This document shows positions 24,671 through 33,050 of a stretch of DNA of 64,000 bases, piece by piece. Numbering within the stretch: the first letter of the stretch is position 1; the number at the start of each line of letters is the position of its first letter. The translations under genes and the position numbers were made by a program. The notes under the pieces are model-generated. The model was not told where the DNA came from. It worked only from the letters and a program-made list of their open reading frames with translations, and did not search any database. This DNA comes from CAIVAT01 sp964455285 (GTDB taxonomy: Bacteria; Bacteroidota; Bacteroidia; Bacteroidales; FEN-979). Location: NCBI GenBank assembly GCA_964455285.1, contig CAYVVG010000005.1, forward strand, positions 1-64,000. Reading direction: 5' to 3'.

Positions 24671-25467
24671 CCCCCAATATTATGGAAATTTCCCGTTGTG
24701 CTGACACTTCCGCGTTCCGGCTTGCTGGCCAGGGCTTTCCGGATAGCCTGGGGGATTCCCAGCGTGCGAATGCTATATGCCGCATCATCAAACAGGCAGG
24801 GGCGGATCATGCCATTGGCCGTAAGCCTTAACCGGTTGCAGTTCCTGCAATCGCCCCCGTGGCCATTCTCCACGATGGTGAATTTCCCTCCGGCCAGGCT
24901 CATTTCATGAATGAAGCGCACTTCCAATCCGTGTTTCCGGCCGTATTCCCCCACGGCCAGGGCATCCGGTTCGCCTGAGGATTGACGTACCACGCAGTTG
25001 ATTTTCAGTGGTTTCAAGCCTGCCTCCAGGGCTGCAGTAATTCCTTCCAGCACCCTGTTGAGGTCACCTCCCCGGGTGATCAAACGGTATCTTTCCGGGT
25101 CGAGCGTGTCGAGGCTGACATTGATGCGGTGGAGGCCTGCGGATGCAAGCCCGGCAGCATACTCGTCGAGCAGGATGCCGTTGGTTGTCAGTCCGAAATC
25201 CCGGATGCCGTCGATTGCCGCGATCCGTTCCACCAGCGAAAGGATCCCTTTTCTTACCAGGGGTTCGCCGCCGGTGATCCTGACCTTGCTGATCCCCATG
25301 CCGACAGCCACCCGCACCACCTCCAGGATCTCTTCCAGGCTCAGGATGTCGCGGTGATCCAGGAGCGCGACACCTTCCGCCGGCATGCAATAAGTGCAGC
25401 GCAGGTTGCACCGGTCGGTCACAGAGACGCGCAGGTAATCGATCCGGCGGTTAAAGCAATCGAACAT
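24667..25467 (-). CDS. moaA: GTP 3',8-cyclase MoaA, shortened form
   Basis: A radical-SAM enzyme that rearranges GTP with MoaC to start molybdopterin synthesis. The N-terminal cluster motif CNLRCTYC follows DYLRVSVTDR, the second cluster is built on CRNCNRLRLTANGMIRPCLF, and the protein ends in the essential Gly-Gly (NIGG). At 266 residues it is about 50-60 shorter than common MoaA; the shortening lies between FIHEMSLAGGKFTIV (about 200) and the second cysteine cluster. Start ATG at 25467 overlaps moeA by 17 bp; the open frame upstream lies inside moeA. All visible catalytic residues remain, so it is probably active. Confidence 0.9.
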   Translation of the reverse strand: MFDCFNRRIDYLRVSVTDRCNLRCTYCMPAEGVALLDHRDILSLEEILEVVRVAVGMGISKVRITGGEPLVRKGILSLVERIAAIDGIRDFGLTTNGILLDEYAAGLASAGLHRINVSLDTLDPERYRLITRGGDLNRVLEGITAALEAGLKPLKINCVVRQSSGEPDALAVGEYGRKHGLEVRFIHEMSLAGGKFTIVENGHGGDCRNCNRLRLTANGMIRPCLFDDAAYSIRTLGIPQAIRKALASKPERGSVSTTGNFHNIGG

Positions 25468-26680
25468 GTACGAGATCTCCCTGGTTAAATTCAGCCGTCC
25501 CGATCTCCATCCCGAGGATCCCGTCGGCACCCGCATACGCGTTAATGTGGGCCGACCCGTGATATTCGACCGGAAACACCTCCCCGTTGCGGATTGCAAC
25601 GGGCACGAATCCTTTCCGGCCGGTATTCCGGCGGCGGTACCCGGTGCCCATCGGCAAACGCCACACCGGCAACGGGCGCGTGCATCCCGACATGAGATCC
25701 AGGAACGGCCGGACCATCATTTCGAAAATCACGAACGACGACACCGGGTTCCCGGGAAGCCCGAAGATATACCGGCCGTCGCGCCGTCCGAAAACCGTCG
25801 GCTTCCCGGGTTGGACAGCCACTTTCCGAAAGAGGATCTGAATGCCTGAATCCTGCAGGATGGAAGGGACAAAGTCAAAATCGCCCATCGACACGCCCCC
25901 GGTCAGCAGCACCACATCGTTCTCCGAAAGTGCGGCTTCGATCGTCTTTTTCAACATCTCCTTATCGTCGGGTACGATGCCGTAGTATCTTGCATGAGCG
26001 GGTACAGAGCGTACCTGGGCCTCCAGTTGAGGGGCGTTCGAATTCCGGATACTGCCGGTGCCCGGGATGTGATTGGGTTCTGTCAGTTCGTCGCCGGTCG
26101 ATAGAATGCCCACAGAGGGTAAAACGGCCACCCGGGGTTCAACTGCCCCTGCCGTGGCGAGTACCGCAACCCCGGCAGGCGTGATCCGGGTGCCGCTTTT
26201 CAGCACGCAATCCCCCTTCCGGATATCTTCCCCCCTGTAACAGATATTGGTATTGCCCGGGAAACGTACGATCCTTACCTGCTCTCCGGGCAAGGGTTCC
26301 GTGTCTTCGACCATGATCACCCGGCCGGTGCCCGGAGGGATCATGGCCCCGGTCATGATCTTTGCACAATGTCCGGGCGTCAATTTGAATTGGGGGAGGG
26401 CCCCGGCGGGAATGAGCTCGGTTACGCGGAGCAACGACGTGCCGTCGTGCGCTCCTGCATCGGCCGGATGGATGGCATACCCGTCGACCGCCGATTTATC
26501 AAAGGGAGGCATGTCGATATCGCTATGGACATCGGCGGCCAGGGTGCGCCCGCAGGCCTTTGCCAGGGGAACCTTTTCTGACCTGACCTCAACAGGTTGA
26601 GACAGCACGAATCCGAGTGCCTCTTCAAACAGGATCAATTCTTCATTGCTCATTCCTTCAAAGTGCGTGTTGTTTGACAA
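25451..26680 (-). CDS. moeA: Molybdopterin molybdenumtransferase MoeA
   Basis: MoeA inserts molybdate (or tungstate) into adenylated molybdopterin. The 409-residue protein has PPFDKSAVDGYAI (about 58-70), KIMTGAMIPPG, GILSTGDEL, TGGVSMGDFDFVP with the metal-handling Asp residues, and FGLPGNPVSSFVIFE, in family order, plus the C-terminal MoeA domain IV. It starts 4 bp after the ABC ATPase gene and overlaps moaA, so the whole set is translated from one message. Confidence 0.95.
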   Translation of the reverse strand: MSNNTHFEGMSNEELILFEEALGFVLSQPVEVRSEKVPLAKACGRTLAADVHSDIDMPPFDKSAVDGYAIHPADAGAHDGTSLLRVTELIPAGALPQFKLTPGHCAKIMTGAMIPPGTGRVIMVEDTEPLPGEQVRIVRFPGNTNICYRGEDIRKGDCVLKSGTRITPAGVAVLATAGAVEPRVAVLPSVGILSTGDELTEPNHIPGTGSIRNSNAPQLEAQVRSVPAHARYYGIVPDDKEMLKKTIEAALSENDVVLLTGGVSMGDFDFVPSILQDSGIQILFRKVAVQPGKPTVFGRRDGRYIFGLPGNPVSSFVIFEMMVRPFLDLMSGCTRPLPVWRLPMGTGYRRRNTGRKGFVPVAIRNGEVFPVEYHGSAHINAYAGADGILGMEIGTAEFNQGDLVHVRLL

Positions 26681-26684
26681 ATAC

Positions 26685-27737
26685 TTATCCGGGAATAAAC
26701 CTGACCGCCGTGGCCTTGAAGTGTGCCCAGCAGGCGGAGCCGATCCGGAGATTCAGTTTTCCGACCGATTCCCGGGTGATCAGGGCATGTAGTTCGCAGG
26801 CTGCCCCGATGGTCACTTCGGTGCCGCCCGTTTGCTGTACCATGTCTACCACGGTACCCGGGAAGATGTTCACGGCACTGGTCTCGACAGGATCTGCCGA
26901 CAGAAGGATGTCTTCTCCCCGGATGAGCACGAAACCATTCCCTTCGGCTCCCGCGGATCCGACATGGAAGCGGATCCCCCCGGGGGTGGTGGCGACGTTA
27001 CCCCCTTCCTGCCCGGAAAGGTATGCCGGAAAGAAATTCCGGACGCCCACGAAGTGTGCGACGAATTCGGAACGGGGATGGTGAAACACCTCAGCCGGGG
27101 AGCCCTCCTGAACGATGACCCCCTGACGGATCACCGCGATCCGTGTTGCCAGCGAGAGGGCTTCTTCATAATCGTGGGTTACATGCAGAAGGGTGCGACC
27201 GGCGCGGTGAATGTTCCGGAGCAGGCGCCGGAGGTCGGTCCTGAGTTGTGGATCCAGAGAAGCGAGCGGCTCATCGAGCAGCAGGATCTCCGGCTCCCGG
27301 ATCAATGTACGGCCGAGGGCCACCCGCTGGAGTTCTCCGCCCGACAGGGTGGCCGGTTTCCGCTCAAGGAGTCCCGAAATTCCCAGTTCCTCCGCGACGG
27401 CGATCACTTTCCGGTGTTTTTCCCGGCCAGGGCAACGGGAACCGTGAAGGGCATAGGCAATATTGCCTCCCACGGTGAGATGCGGAAATACGGCGTGATC
27501 CTGAAAGACGATCCCGATGCGACGATCCTGGATACGGGCATGCGTGATCTCCCGGCCGTTCATCCGTATCGAACCGGAATCGGGTCGGACCAGCCCGGCT
27601 ATCGTCTCGAGCATCATCGATTTACCGGCACCCGATTCGCCGAGGAGGATGAAATAGTCGCCCGTTTCAACCGTGAAGGAAACATTCTTCAGGCTGAAAC
27701 CGGGAAATTTTTTCGATATATCTTTAATCTCCAGCAT
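26685..27737 (-). CDS. wtpC: Tungstate/molybdate ABC transporter ATP-binding protein
   Basis: A 350-residue ATPase of the WtpC/ModC group. Walker A is GESGAGKS (with Met where Ser/Thr usually follows), Q-loop FQDHAVFPHLTVGGNI, signature LSGGELQRVALGR, Walker B ILLLDEPLASLD and H-loop HVTHDYEEALSLA. Residues about 285-348 form a C-terminal TOBE/Mop-like domain that binds oxyanions and regulates activity. The partner permease lies 45 bp upstream and a WtpA-type binding protein is in the same operon, so the substrate is tungstate or molybdate. Confidence 0.93.
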   Translation of the reverse strand: MLEIKDISKKFPGFSLKNVSFTVETGDYFILLGESGAGKSMMLETIAGLVRPDSGSIRMNGREITHARIQDRRIGIVFQDHAVFPHLTVGGNIAYALHGSRCPGREKHRKVIAVAEELGISGLLERKPATLSGGELQRVALGRTLIREPEILLLDEPLASLDPQLRTDLRRLLRNIHRAGRTLLHVTHDYEEALSLATRIAVIRQGVIVQEGSPAEVFHHPRSEFVAHFVGVRNFFPAYLSGQEGGNVATTPGGIRFHVGSAGAEGNGFVLIRGEDILLSADPVETSAVNIFPGTVVDMVQQTGGTEVTIGAACELHALITRESVGKLNLRIGSACWAHFKATAVRFIPG

Positions 27738-27774
27738 GAAACAAATGCAACTTGCAAATTGCCATATGACCCGT

Positions 27775-27830
27775 TTTCTTTGTCACTTTGTCACTTTGTC
27801 ACTTTGTCCCTCAGTTACTTTGTCACCTTT
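27775..27830. repeat. Tandem CTTTGTCA repeat at the end of the permease gene
   Basis: Four or more copies of an 8-bp ACTTTGTC unit plus degenerate copies span the last codons of the permease gene and the following 8 bp. They encode the unusual GDKVTEGQSDKVTK tail. Confidence 0.85.
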
Positions 27831-28598
27831 TTCCTTCACCAGCCACCGCAGCGTGATGAAGAGCGCCAGGCAGATCAGAATGAACAGCACTGAAACAGGC
27901 CGGGCGTACTTCAGCCCGAAGGCTCCGAACCGTTCGTAGATCAGCACAGGGGTTATCATCGGATGGTAGGCGATCACGATGACGGCCCCGAATTCGCTCA
28001 TCCCGCGTGCGAACATCAGGACGAGTCCCGAAAGGATATTCCTCCATGCCAGCGGGAGTGAGACCGTCAGGAAGACCCGGAACGGAGAGGCCCCCAGGGT
28101 CAGGGCAGCCTTTTCCAGCCTCACCGGGACCCCGGCGAACCCGTCCCGGGCGGCATTGATCAGGTAAGGGATGCTGACGAACGCCATGGCAACTGTAATA
28201 CCGGCCGGATGGCCGACAAAATCGAGTCCGACAGAGGAACCGATCCGGCCGAGTGCCGAATCGCGCGACACGAAACCCAGCAACGCGATGCCGGCGGCCG
28301 AGTGGGGAATGACCACCGGAAGGTCGATGATTCCCGAGACGAGCCTTTTCATCGGGAAGGTCCGCCTCGCCAGCATGTAGGCAAGGGGGATGGCAGCGAC
28401 CGAAAAAAGCACCGTTCCGGCGAGCGAGGTACAGATGGTGAGCCAGATGCTGTCTCTGACCTCCGTTTCACGAGCCGTCTGCAATACCTGGGCAGGCGTG
28501 GTATCGAGGAACATGCCGGTGAGGGGGGCCACGATGAAGAGCAACACCAGGGAACCCAGTAAGAGAAAAGTGATCCGGATCGGCGACAGGGGCGGCAA
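27783..28598 (-). CDS. wtpB: Tungstate/molybdate ABC transporter permease
   Basis: A 271-residue inner-membrane permease with about six hydrophobic helices (first at ITFLLLGSLVLLFIVAPLTGM) and the EAA loop KAALTLGASPFRVFLTVSLP (about 168-187) that docks on the ATPase; ARGMSEFGAVIVIA is typical of molybdate/tungstate and sulfate permeases. The last 14 residues come from a short tandem DNA repeat and are probably not part of the conserved protein. ATG at 28598 gives the expected short N-terminus. Confidence 0.93.
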   Translation of the reverse strand: MPPLSPIRITFLLLGSLVLLFIVAPLTGMFLDTTPAQVLQTARETEVRDSIWLTICTSLAGTVLFSVAAIPLAYMLARRTFPMKRLVSGIIDLPVVIPHSAAGIALLGFVSRDSALGRIGSSVGLDFVGHPAGITVAMAFVSIPYLINAARDGFAGVPVRLEKAALTLGASPFRVFLTVSLPLAWRNILSGLVLMFARGMSEFGAVIVIAYHPMITPVLIYERFGAFGLKYARPVSVLFILICLALFITLRWLVKEKGDKVTEGQSDKVTK

Positions 28599-28613
28599 GG
28601 GAAACAGGATAAA

Positions 28614-28642
28614 CGATTGACGATTGACGATTGACGATTTTG
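28614..28642. repeat. Tandem 8-bp repeat (GATTGACGA) upstream of the permease gene
   Basis: Three to four copies of ACGATTG occupy the gap between the molybdopterin-fold protein gene and the permease gene. Confidence 0.8.
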
Positions 28643-28667
28643 GGGATGAGGGTAAACAGGCACAAAA

Positions 28668-29750
28668 TTAGTAGTTTTCGAATCGGATCTCGGAGAGAGC
28701 TTTTACGGCGCGGTCGGAAAAGAAGTCGCATGCCGGGAATATCCGGAACCGGCCGCCGTCGGCTCCTTCAGGCGAGGGTACGACCATGATGTCAGCCTGA
28801 TCGTTGCGGTTGGCGATCTCGCTGAATGAATAAACGCAGCGGTATCCGTCGATTCCGGCACACACCACCAGTCCCGATCGAAGGTTCTCCCTCGTGAGAT
28901 CAATCTTATTGCGAAGGTACTCTTTCAGGTGAAACCCGGTGAAGGGCTGGGTGCTGTGAATACCCCGGCCTTTCCCGTAGAAAATCGTGTGCTGGGTCAC
29001 CTCTTTTTGCTGGCCCGGCACCTCCGAGAACCGGTCGATTCCGGTTTCACCCTTCAGGATTTCGACCTGCGGTGACACAAGAGGCGACCAATCGCGGTTT
29101 ACTTTATACTGCCTGGGATAGGACCGCACGGTGATCCGGCGCGGACTTGAGATATTCCTCTCTGAGATGAGGTCGGCACCGACCACAAGGCGGCAGGTGG
29201 CAGGCAGGGGCCAGAGATCCCTGGTCTTGCTGGGAACGATCCGCATCACGTCGGTGGCGATCAGGACCTGGTGCAGCATATTCGGGTAATAGATCTCACC
29301 CCAGCTCAGCACCACTTTTTCGCCCCGGTCGTTTTCCACCTCGATGAAAAGGTCGATGATCGGAGGAAATTCTCCGGCATTTTTCTTCTGAAGTTTGTGG
29401 TTGTTCAGGATGTCGAACAAAGAATAGCCGTCGAACCGGTAAGCCCCCACGAACCGGTTGCCCGTGTCGTCCCTGAGCAAGGCTTCTTTGACAATGACCG
29501 ACCGTTTCGTGAGTTGGGAGAAATCGACCTTGCCGGGATTTTCGACTTCCCCTTCAATATATAGTTCGTTCATTGTGAGGGGGAACGTGGGTTCATTGTC
29601 ATAGAAGTTGTTGTTCCTGTCCTGGGGATCAGCGGCCGGCAGGCCGGTCCTCGAGGGTTCGAGAGGGTCGTTCACGGTGGTCATGGTTTGTTGCGCGCAA
29701 AGGGATGCGGCGATGAGGGTGAATGCGATAAGGATCGATGTTTTTTTCAT
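28668..29750 (-). CDS. Exported protein with two sulfite-oxidase-like molybdopterin-fold repeats (putative)
   Basis: A 360-residue exported protein (signal peptide MKKTSILIAFTLIAASLCAQ; start at 29750 chosen for it, with Met at 29759 as alternative). Two halves look alike and resemble the Oxidored_molyb (SUOX) fold: half one has LYIEGEVENPGKVDFSQL, RFDGYSLFDIL and CRLVVGADLISERNISSPRRI; half two has YGKGRGIHS, FTGFHLKEYL, VVCAGIDGYRCVYSFSEI and FRIFPACDFFSDRAVKALSEI. The Cys that ligates Mo in true enzymes is not obvious at its usual place, although Cys occurs in VVCAGIDGYRC. It may be a periplasmic cofactor- or oxyanion-binding protein rather than an enzyme. Position between receptor and permease genes supports a link to Mo/W. 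The fold call is by eye. Confidence 0.6.
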   Translation of the reverse strand: MKKTSILIAFTLIAASLCAQQTMTTVNDPLEPSRTGLPAADPQDRNNNFYDNEPTFPLTMNELYIEGEVENPGKVDFSQLTKRSVIVKEALLRDDTGNRFVGAYRFDGYSLFDILNNHKLQKKNAGEFPPIIDLFIEVENDRGEKVVLSWGEIYYPNMLHQVLIATDVMRIVPSKTRDLWPLPATCRLVVGADLISERNISSPRRITVRSYPRQYKVNRDWSPLVSPQVEILKGETGIDRFSEVPGQQKEVTQHTIFYGKGRGIHSTQPFTGFHLKEYLRNKIDLTRENLRSGLVVCAGIDGYRCVYSFSEIANRNDQADIMVVPSPEGADGGRFRIFPACDFFSDRAVKALSEIRFENY

Positions 29751-29775
29751 GGCGGGCAATAATATTAGTGTTGAA

Positions 29776-32151
29776 TTAGAAGGTGACGGAGATCTCGGCT
29801 GTGATCATGCGGCCCGGACTGTGCTGAAGCCGGTCGTCGATAAAGATCACGTTAAAAATATTGTCGGCGTTGACCGCGACGGTCATCCGGTGAAAAAAGG
29901 TGTGCCAGAGGCGCGCGGAAACAGTGTGGAATGCAGGATACCGGTTGTACAGCAGGTAAGGATCGGGTTCGTTGGTTTCGTTGACGTACCGTCGTCCCGT
30001 ATATTTCCAAAGCAGATTAGCGCTGAGGATCCGGTGCCTGAGGGTGGCCCCGGCCGAAGCCTTGTGCATGGGCACATCCGTGAGGAACTTTCCCGTCAGG
30101 TCGGCATCGGCAGCGGGATCCCGGGGGCGGAAACGGCCGATGACCGACCGGGTGAAGGTGTAATTGACGAAGAGCGACAGCCAGGGTAAAGGTTCGGCGT
30201 CCAGGTCTATCTCCAGCCCGGCGATCGTCACCCGGCTGATGTTCTGCTTCATGAAGACGGGAGAACGCTTGTAGCCCATGTTCACCGAATCGCCGGTGCT
30301 GAGATAATACATGAACCCCTTGCCGGTGGAATAATATGCCGAGGCAGAAGCCCTGACCGATTTAAAAACCATCAAGTCGATCCCGGTTTCCAGGTTATCG
30401 AGTTCCTCGGGACCCAGGGAAGGATTGGAAACTTTGAATCCCTTGTACATCTTTCCTGTCCGGCAGAGGTCGTCGAGGTTCGGCGCACGGAACCCGCGGG
30501 CCAGGGAGAGATAGAGACGTGTCCGGCTCGAAAACCGGTATTGGATCGAAAACTTGGGATCGGCCTGGTACCATGACCTGCCCGAGAATGCACTATCCTG
30601 GTAAGTTACAAGGTATAAAATGGAATAAGAGGGGTCGTCGATGCGGAAACTCCCTTTGCGGAAGGAAGCGGCATTCAGCCGCAGGCCGATGTTCACCTGC
30701 AGCCTGTTGTTTAACAGACTGATCTCATCCTGCAGAAAGGCGGCCCATGTATCCATTTTTCCGGCATTGGAGATCAGGTCGGTGGAGGTGTAATAGATGT
30801 CATGACCATCGACGCTGCCATGCCGGTAGTCGGCGCCGGCAGTGAGTACCTGGGATCTGCCGGCAGCAACCACGACAGATCCGCCGGCGCCCCGGTCGAT
30901 CCGGTTCGATTTTACCAGGTACAGGTTATATTCCGCCTCTTTCATGTACTCGTTGAGACGCTCAAAATCCTCATTCTGGCTGTAAGCGAGAAAGTTCCAC
31001 CGGAGACGCCGGAGACCGCCGGTGTACCGGAGGGTGGTCTGCCACGTGCCGTGCCGTTCAAAAGCGCCGTCGATCTCGTAAATGGCCACTCCTCTTCCCC
31101 GTTTATCGTTAAAGTAGTTACCACCGATCTCGATCTTGTTCAGCGAATCGAAGCGGTAACCTATCCGGGCACCCACCGACGCTTCGCGCAGGAAATTACT
31201 GACGTAGAATGTATCGCTCTTTTCCAGGTATTCCGGGATCTCGGAATTGTATCCGTCGCTCCTCCGGTAAAATCCATGCAGGCTGTAATTGAAAGACCTT
31301 CCGGCTTTTCCAACGCCGAGCGTTCCGCCTGCATGGTATTTCAGACCTGCGGTATTGAAAGTGCCGTAATCGGCTGTGGCGACACCCGAGATCCGGCGCT
31401 GCGGCTGCCGGGTTTTGATGCTGATCACCCCACCCATGGCCCCGGAGCCGTACATCGCCGAACCCGGACCTTTTATGACCTCGATCTGCTCGATATTGTC
31501 ACGGTTCACCAGATTCCAGTTGACCGATCCGGCGTCGGCTTTGTTGAGCGGCACACCGTCGAGCAGCACCAGGGTACGGGCCTGGTCGTTCCCGCTCATA
31601 CCCCGGAGCGTGACCACCGTGTTATTCGCAAACATTCCCATGGTTGAAGAGAGGTTGACCCCCGAGATGTAATCGAGCACCGAAACAATGCTCTGGGACG
31701 GGTGGCTGGCGATCAGCCGGGCCGGTATGATATCGAGCCTGACAGGCTGGTCCAGGGAGGTGCGTGCGGGCCGGTTGTCCCGGATCTCGATTTCCGGGGC
31801 ACTGACGGCATCCGGTTCCAGCCTGAAATCCAGCCGGAGACGTTGACCCTCTTGCAGTGTGATGGTTTTGTCCTGGCTTCTGTGCCCCACATGTGAGGCA
31901 CGAATTGTATAGGTGCCGGGGGTGAAACCATCCAGCCGGTAGGATCCGTCGGCTCCTGCCACGGTTCCTTTTCCTGCCTCCAGGCACAGTACATGCGTCC
32001 CCGGAAGGGGGCTGAAGTCGGGAAGCCCTGTCACCTTTCCGCGAATGTCACTCCCGGCCATCAGGCCAACTGAGAAGAAAACGGCAAGGATCAGTGAGGC
32101 TATGACAGGAAAGCCTGCAGAAATCCTTGCCTTTCCATTCACTGTAAACAC
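29776..32151 (-). CDS. TonB-dependent outer-membrane receptor of the Mo/W operon
   Basis: A 791-residue receptor: hydrophobic signal segment (about 14-32), a carboxypeptidase-regulatory-like beta-sandwich (DIRGKVTGLPDFSPLPGTHV to LRLDFRLEP, about 35-112), a plug domain (SIVSVLDYISGVNLSS to QIEVIKGPGSAMYGSGAMGG, about 145-245) and a 22-strand-type barrel ending in MITAEISVTF with the terminal Phe. Such receptors import scarce ligands with TonB energy. The start is a GTG at 32151 that directly abuts the upstream stop; no ATG lies before the signal segment. There is no SusD partner, which argues against glycans; the operon suggests a tungstate or molybdate chelate as ligand. The substrate is inferred. 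Confidence 0.9.
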   Translation of the reverse strand: MFTVNGKARISAGFPVIASLILAVFFSVGLMAGSDIRGKVTGLPDFSPLPGTHVLCLEAGKGTVAGADGSYRLDGFTPGTYTIRASHVGHRSQDKTITLQEGQRLRLDFRLEPDAVSAPEIEIRDNRPARTSLDQPVRLDIIPARLIASHPSQSIVSVLDYISGVNLSSTMGMFANNTVVTLRGMSGNDQARTLVLLDGVPLNKADAGSVNWNLVNRDNIEQIEVIKGPGSAMYGSGAMGGVISIKTRQPQRRISGVATADYGTFNTAGLKYHAGGTLGVGKAGRSFNYSLHGFYRRSDGYNSEIPEYLEKSDTFYVSNFLREASVGARIGYRFDSLNKIEIGGNYFNDKRGRGVAIYEIDGAFERHGTWQTTLRYTGGLRRLRWNFLAYSQNEDFERLNEYMKEAEYNLYLVKSNRIDRGAGGSVVVAAGRSQVLTAGADYRHGSVDGHDIYYTSTDLISNAGKMDTWAAFLQDEISLLNNRLQVNIGLRLNAASFRKGSFRIDDPSYSILYLVTYQDSAFSGRSWYQADPKFSIQYRFSSRTRLYLSLARGFRAPNLDDLCRTGKMYKGFKVSNPSLGPEELDNLETGIDLMVFKSVRASASAYYSTGKGFMYYLSTGDSVNMGYKRSPVFMKQNISRVTIAGLEIDLDAEPLPWLSLFVNYTFTRSVIGRFRPRDPAADADLTGKFLTDVPMHKASAGATLRHRILSANLLWKYTGRRYVNETNEPDPYLLYNRYPAFHTVSARLWHTFFHRMTVAVNADNIFNVIFIDDRLQHSPGRMITAEISVTF

Positions 32152-33015
32152 CTATTGAACGACGAAACGGGTGCTTAATTCGTCGTCAGTACCGGCAAAC
32201 CGGACCTTCACCAGGTACATGCCCGGTTTTGCACCGGGCAGCGTAATCTGCTTCAGACCCGAGGCATCGGGAATATCCATGAGCGTTTTTCCAGTCATGT
32301 CGTTGATGATCAGCGAACCTACGGGTACCGTCGAGGTGAAACCAAAGGTGCCGTTGTTGGGCGAAGGACAGACCCTGAAGCGGTTGGTGTACAGGATCTC
32401 GTTCTGTCCCGTGGGGCCTGTGGCCGTGACCAGGATATCGTCGATCATGGAGATCCCGGCCGGGGTGATGGTCCCTCCGCCTGCACTGGTGTTGGAAGCC
32501 ACGATCCACCGGATGTAGATAGAGCTGGTTCCCTGACCGGTGATCGGAACCGGAAGCGCAGTCAACACACCGGTGGTCCAGTCATTGGCAAGGGTCACCG
32601 TTCCGTTCGGCACGTCGGCATAGGTGCCGCTGCTCAACCTCCATTGAAGTTTAAAATCGCGGGGTCCCTGGGCATCGCTGTTTTGCTTCGAATAGACCTT
32701 GAAGCCGGAGAAATCGGCAGCCTTGAATTTGATCGACCAGAATTTACTGTCGGTTCCATTGTCCCAACCGGGGGTAGAGGCTGCATACGATGTGGCCCCG
32801 CTGGCAAAGGTGATGGTGTTCACTGTCGAATCGGAGGTGGCAGACAGCACCCACTGGAAACGGAGATCGTAGCCCATGTTCTGGGATGTTCCCAGGTTGG
32901 CGTTGAGGCTGTCGGAACCGGTATTGACGGGGAAGGTCCAGCCCGTGACCGTGTCCTGTGCGAAAAGGGATCCGGCGAGGATCAGGAGGCATGCAAATAG
33001 TAAATGTTTCTTCAT
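32152..33015 (-). CDS. Exported protein with type IX secretion C-terminal sorting domain
   Basis: A 287-residue protein with signal peptide (MKKHLLFACLLILAGSLFAQ) and a C-terminal T9SS type A-like domain of about 75 residues (FRVCPSPNNGTFGFTS, LIINDMTGKTLMDI, PGMYLVKVRFAG, TRFVVQ). The central part (about 20-200) is a beta-sandwich of the LamG/discoidin type seen in surface proteins (GWTFPVNTGSDSLNANLGTS, GPRDFKLQWRLSSG, IYIRWIVASNTSAGGG, ISMIDDILVTA). It should be secreted and attached to the cell surface. It sits directly before the TonB receptor without a gap. A role in ligand capture for the receptor is possible but unproven. Confidence 0.82.
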   Translation of the reverse strand: MKKHLLFACLLILAGSLFAQDTVTGWTFPVNTGSDSLNANLGTSQNMGYDLRFQWVLSATSDSTVNTITFASGATSYAASTPGWDNGTDSKFWSIKFKAADFSGFKVYSKQNSDAQGPRDFKLQWRLSSGTYADVPNGTVTLANDWTTGVLTALPVPITGQGTSSIYIRWIVASNTSAGGGTITPAGISMIDDILVTATGPTGQNEILYTNRFRVCPSPNNGTFGFTSTVPVGSLIINDMTGKTLMDIPDASGLKQITLPGAKPGMYLVKVRFAGTDDELSTRFVVQ

Positions 33016-33050
33016 ACGTGTTGAATTTAGGTTGTGATGAATACTATGGA

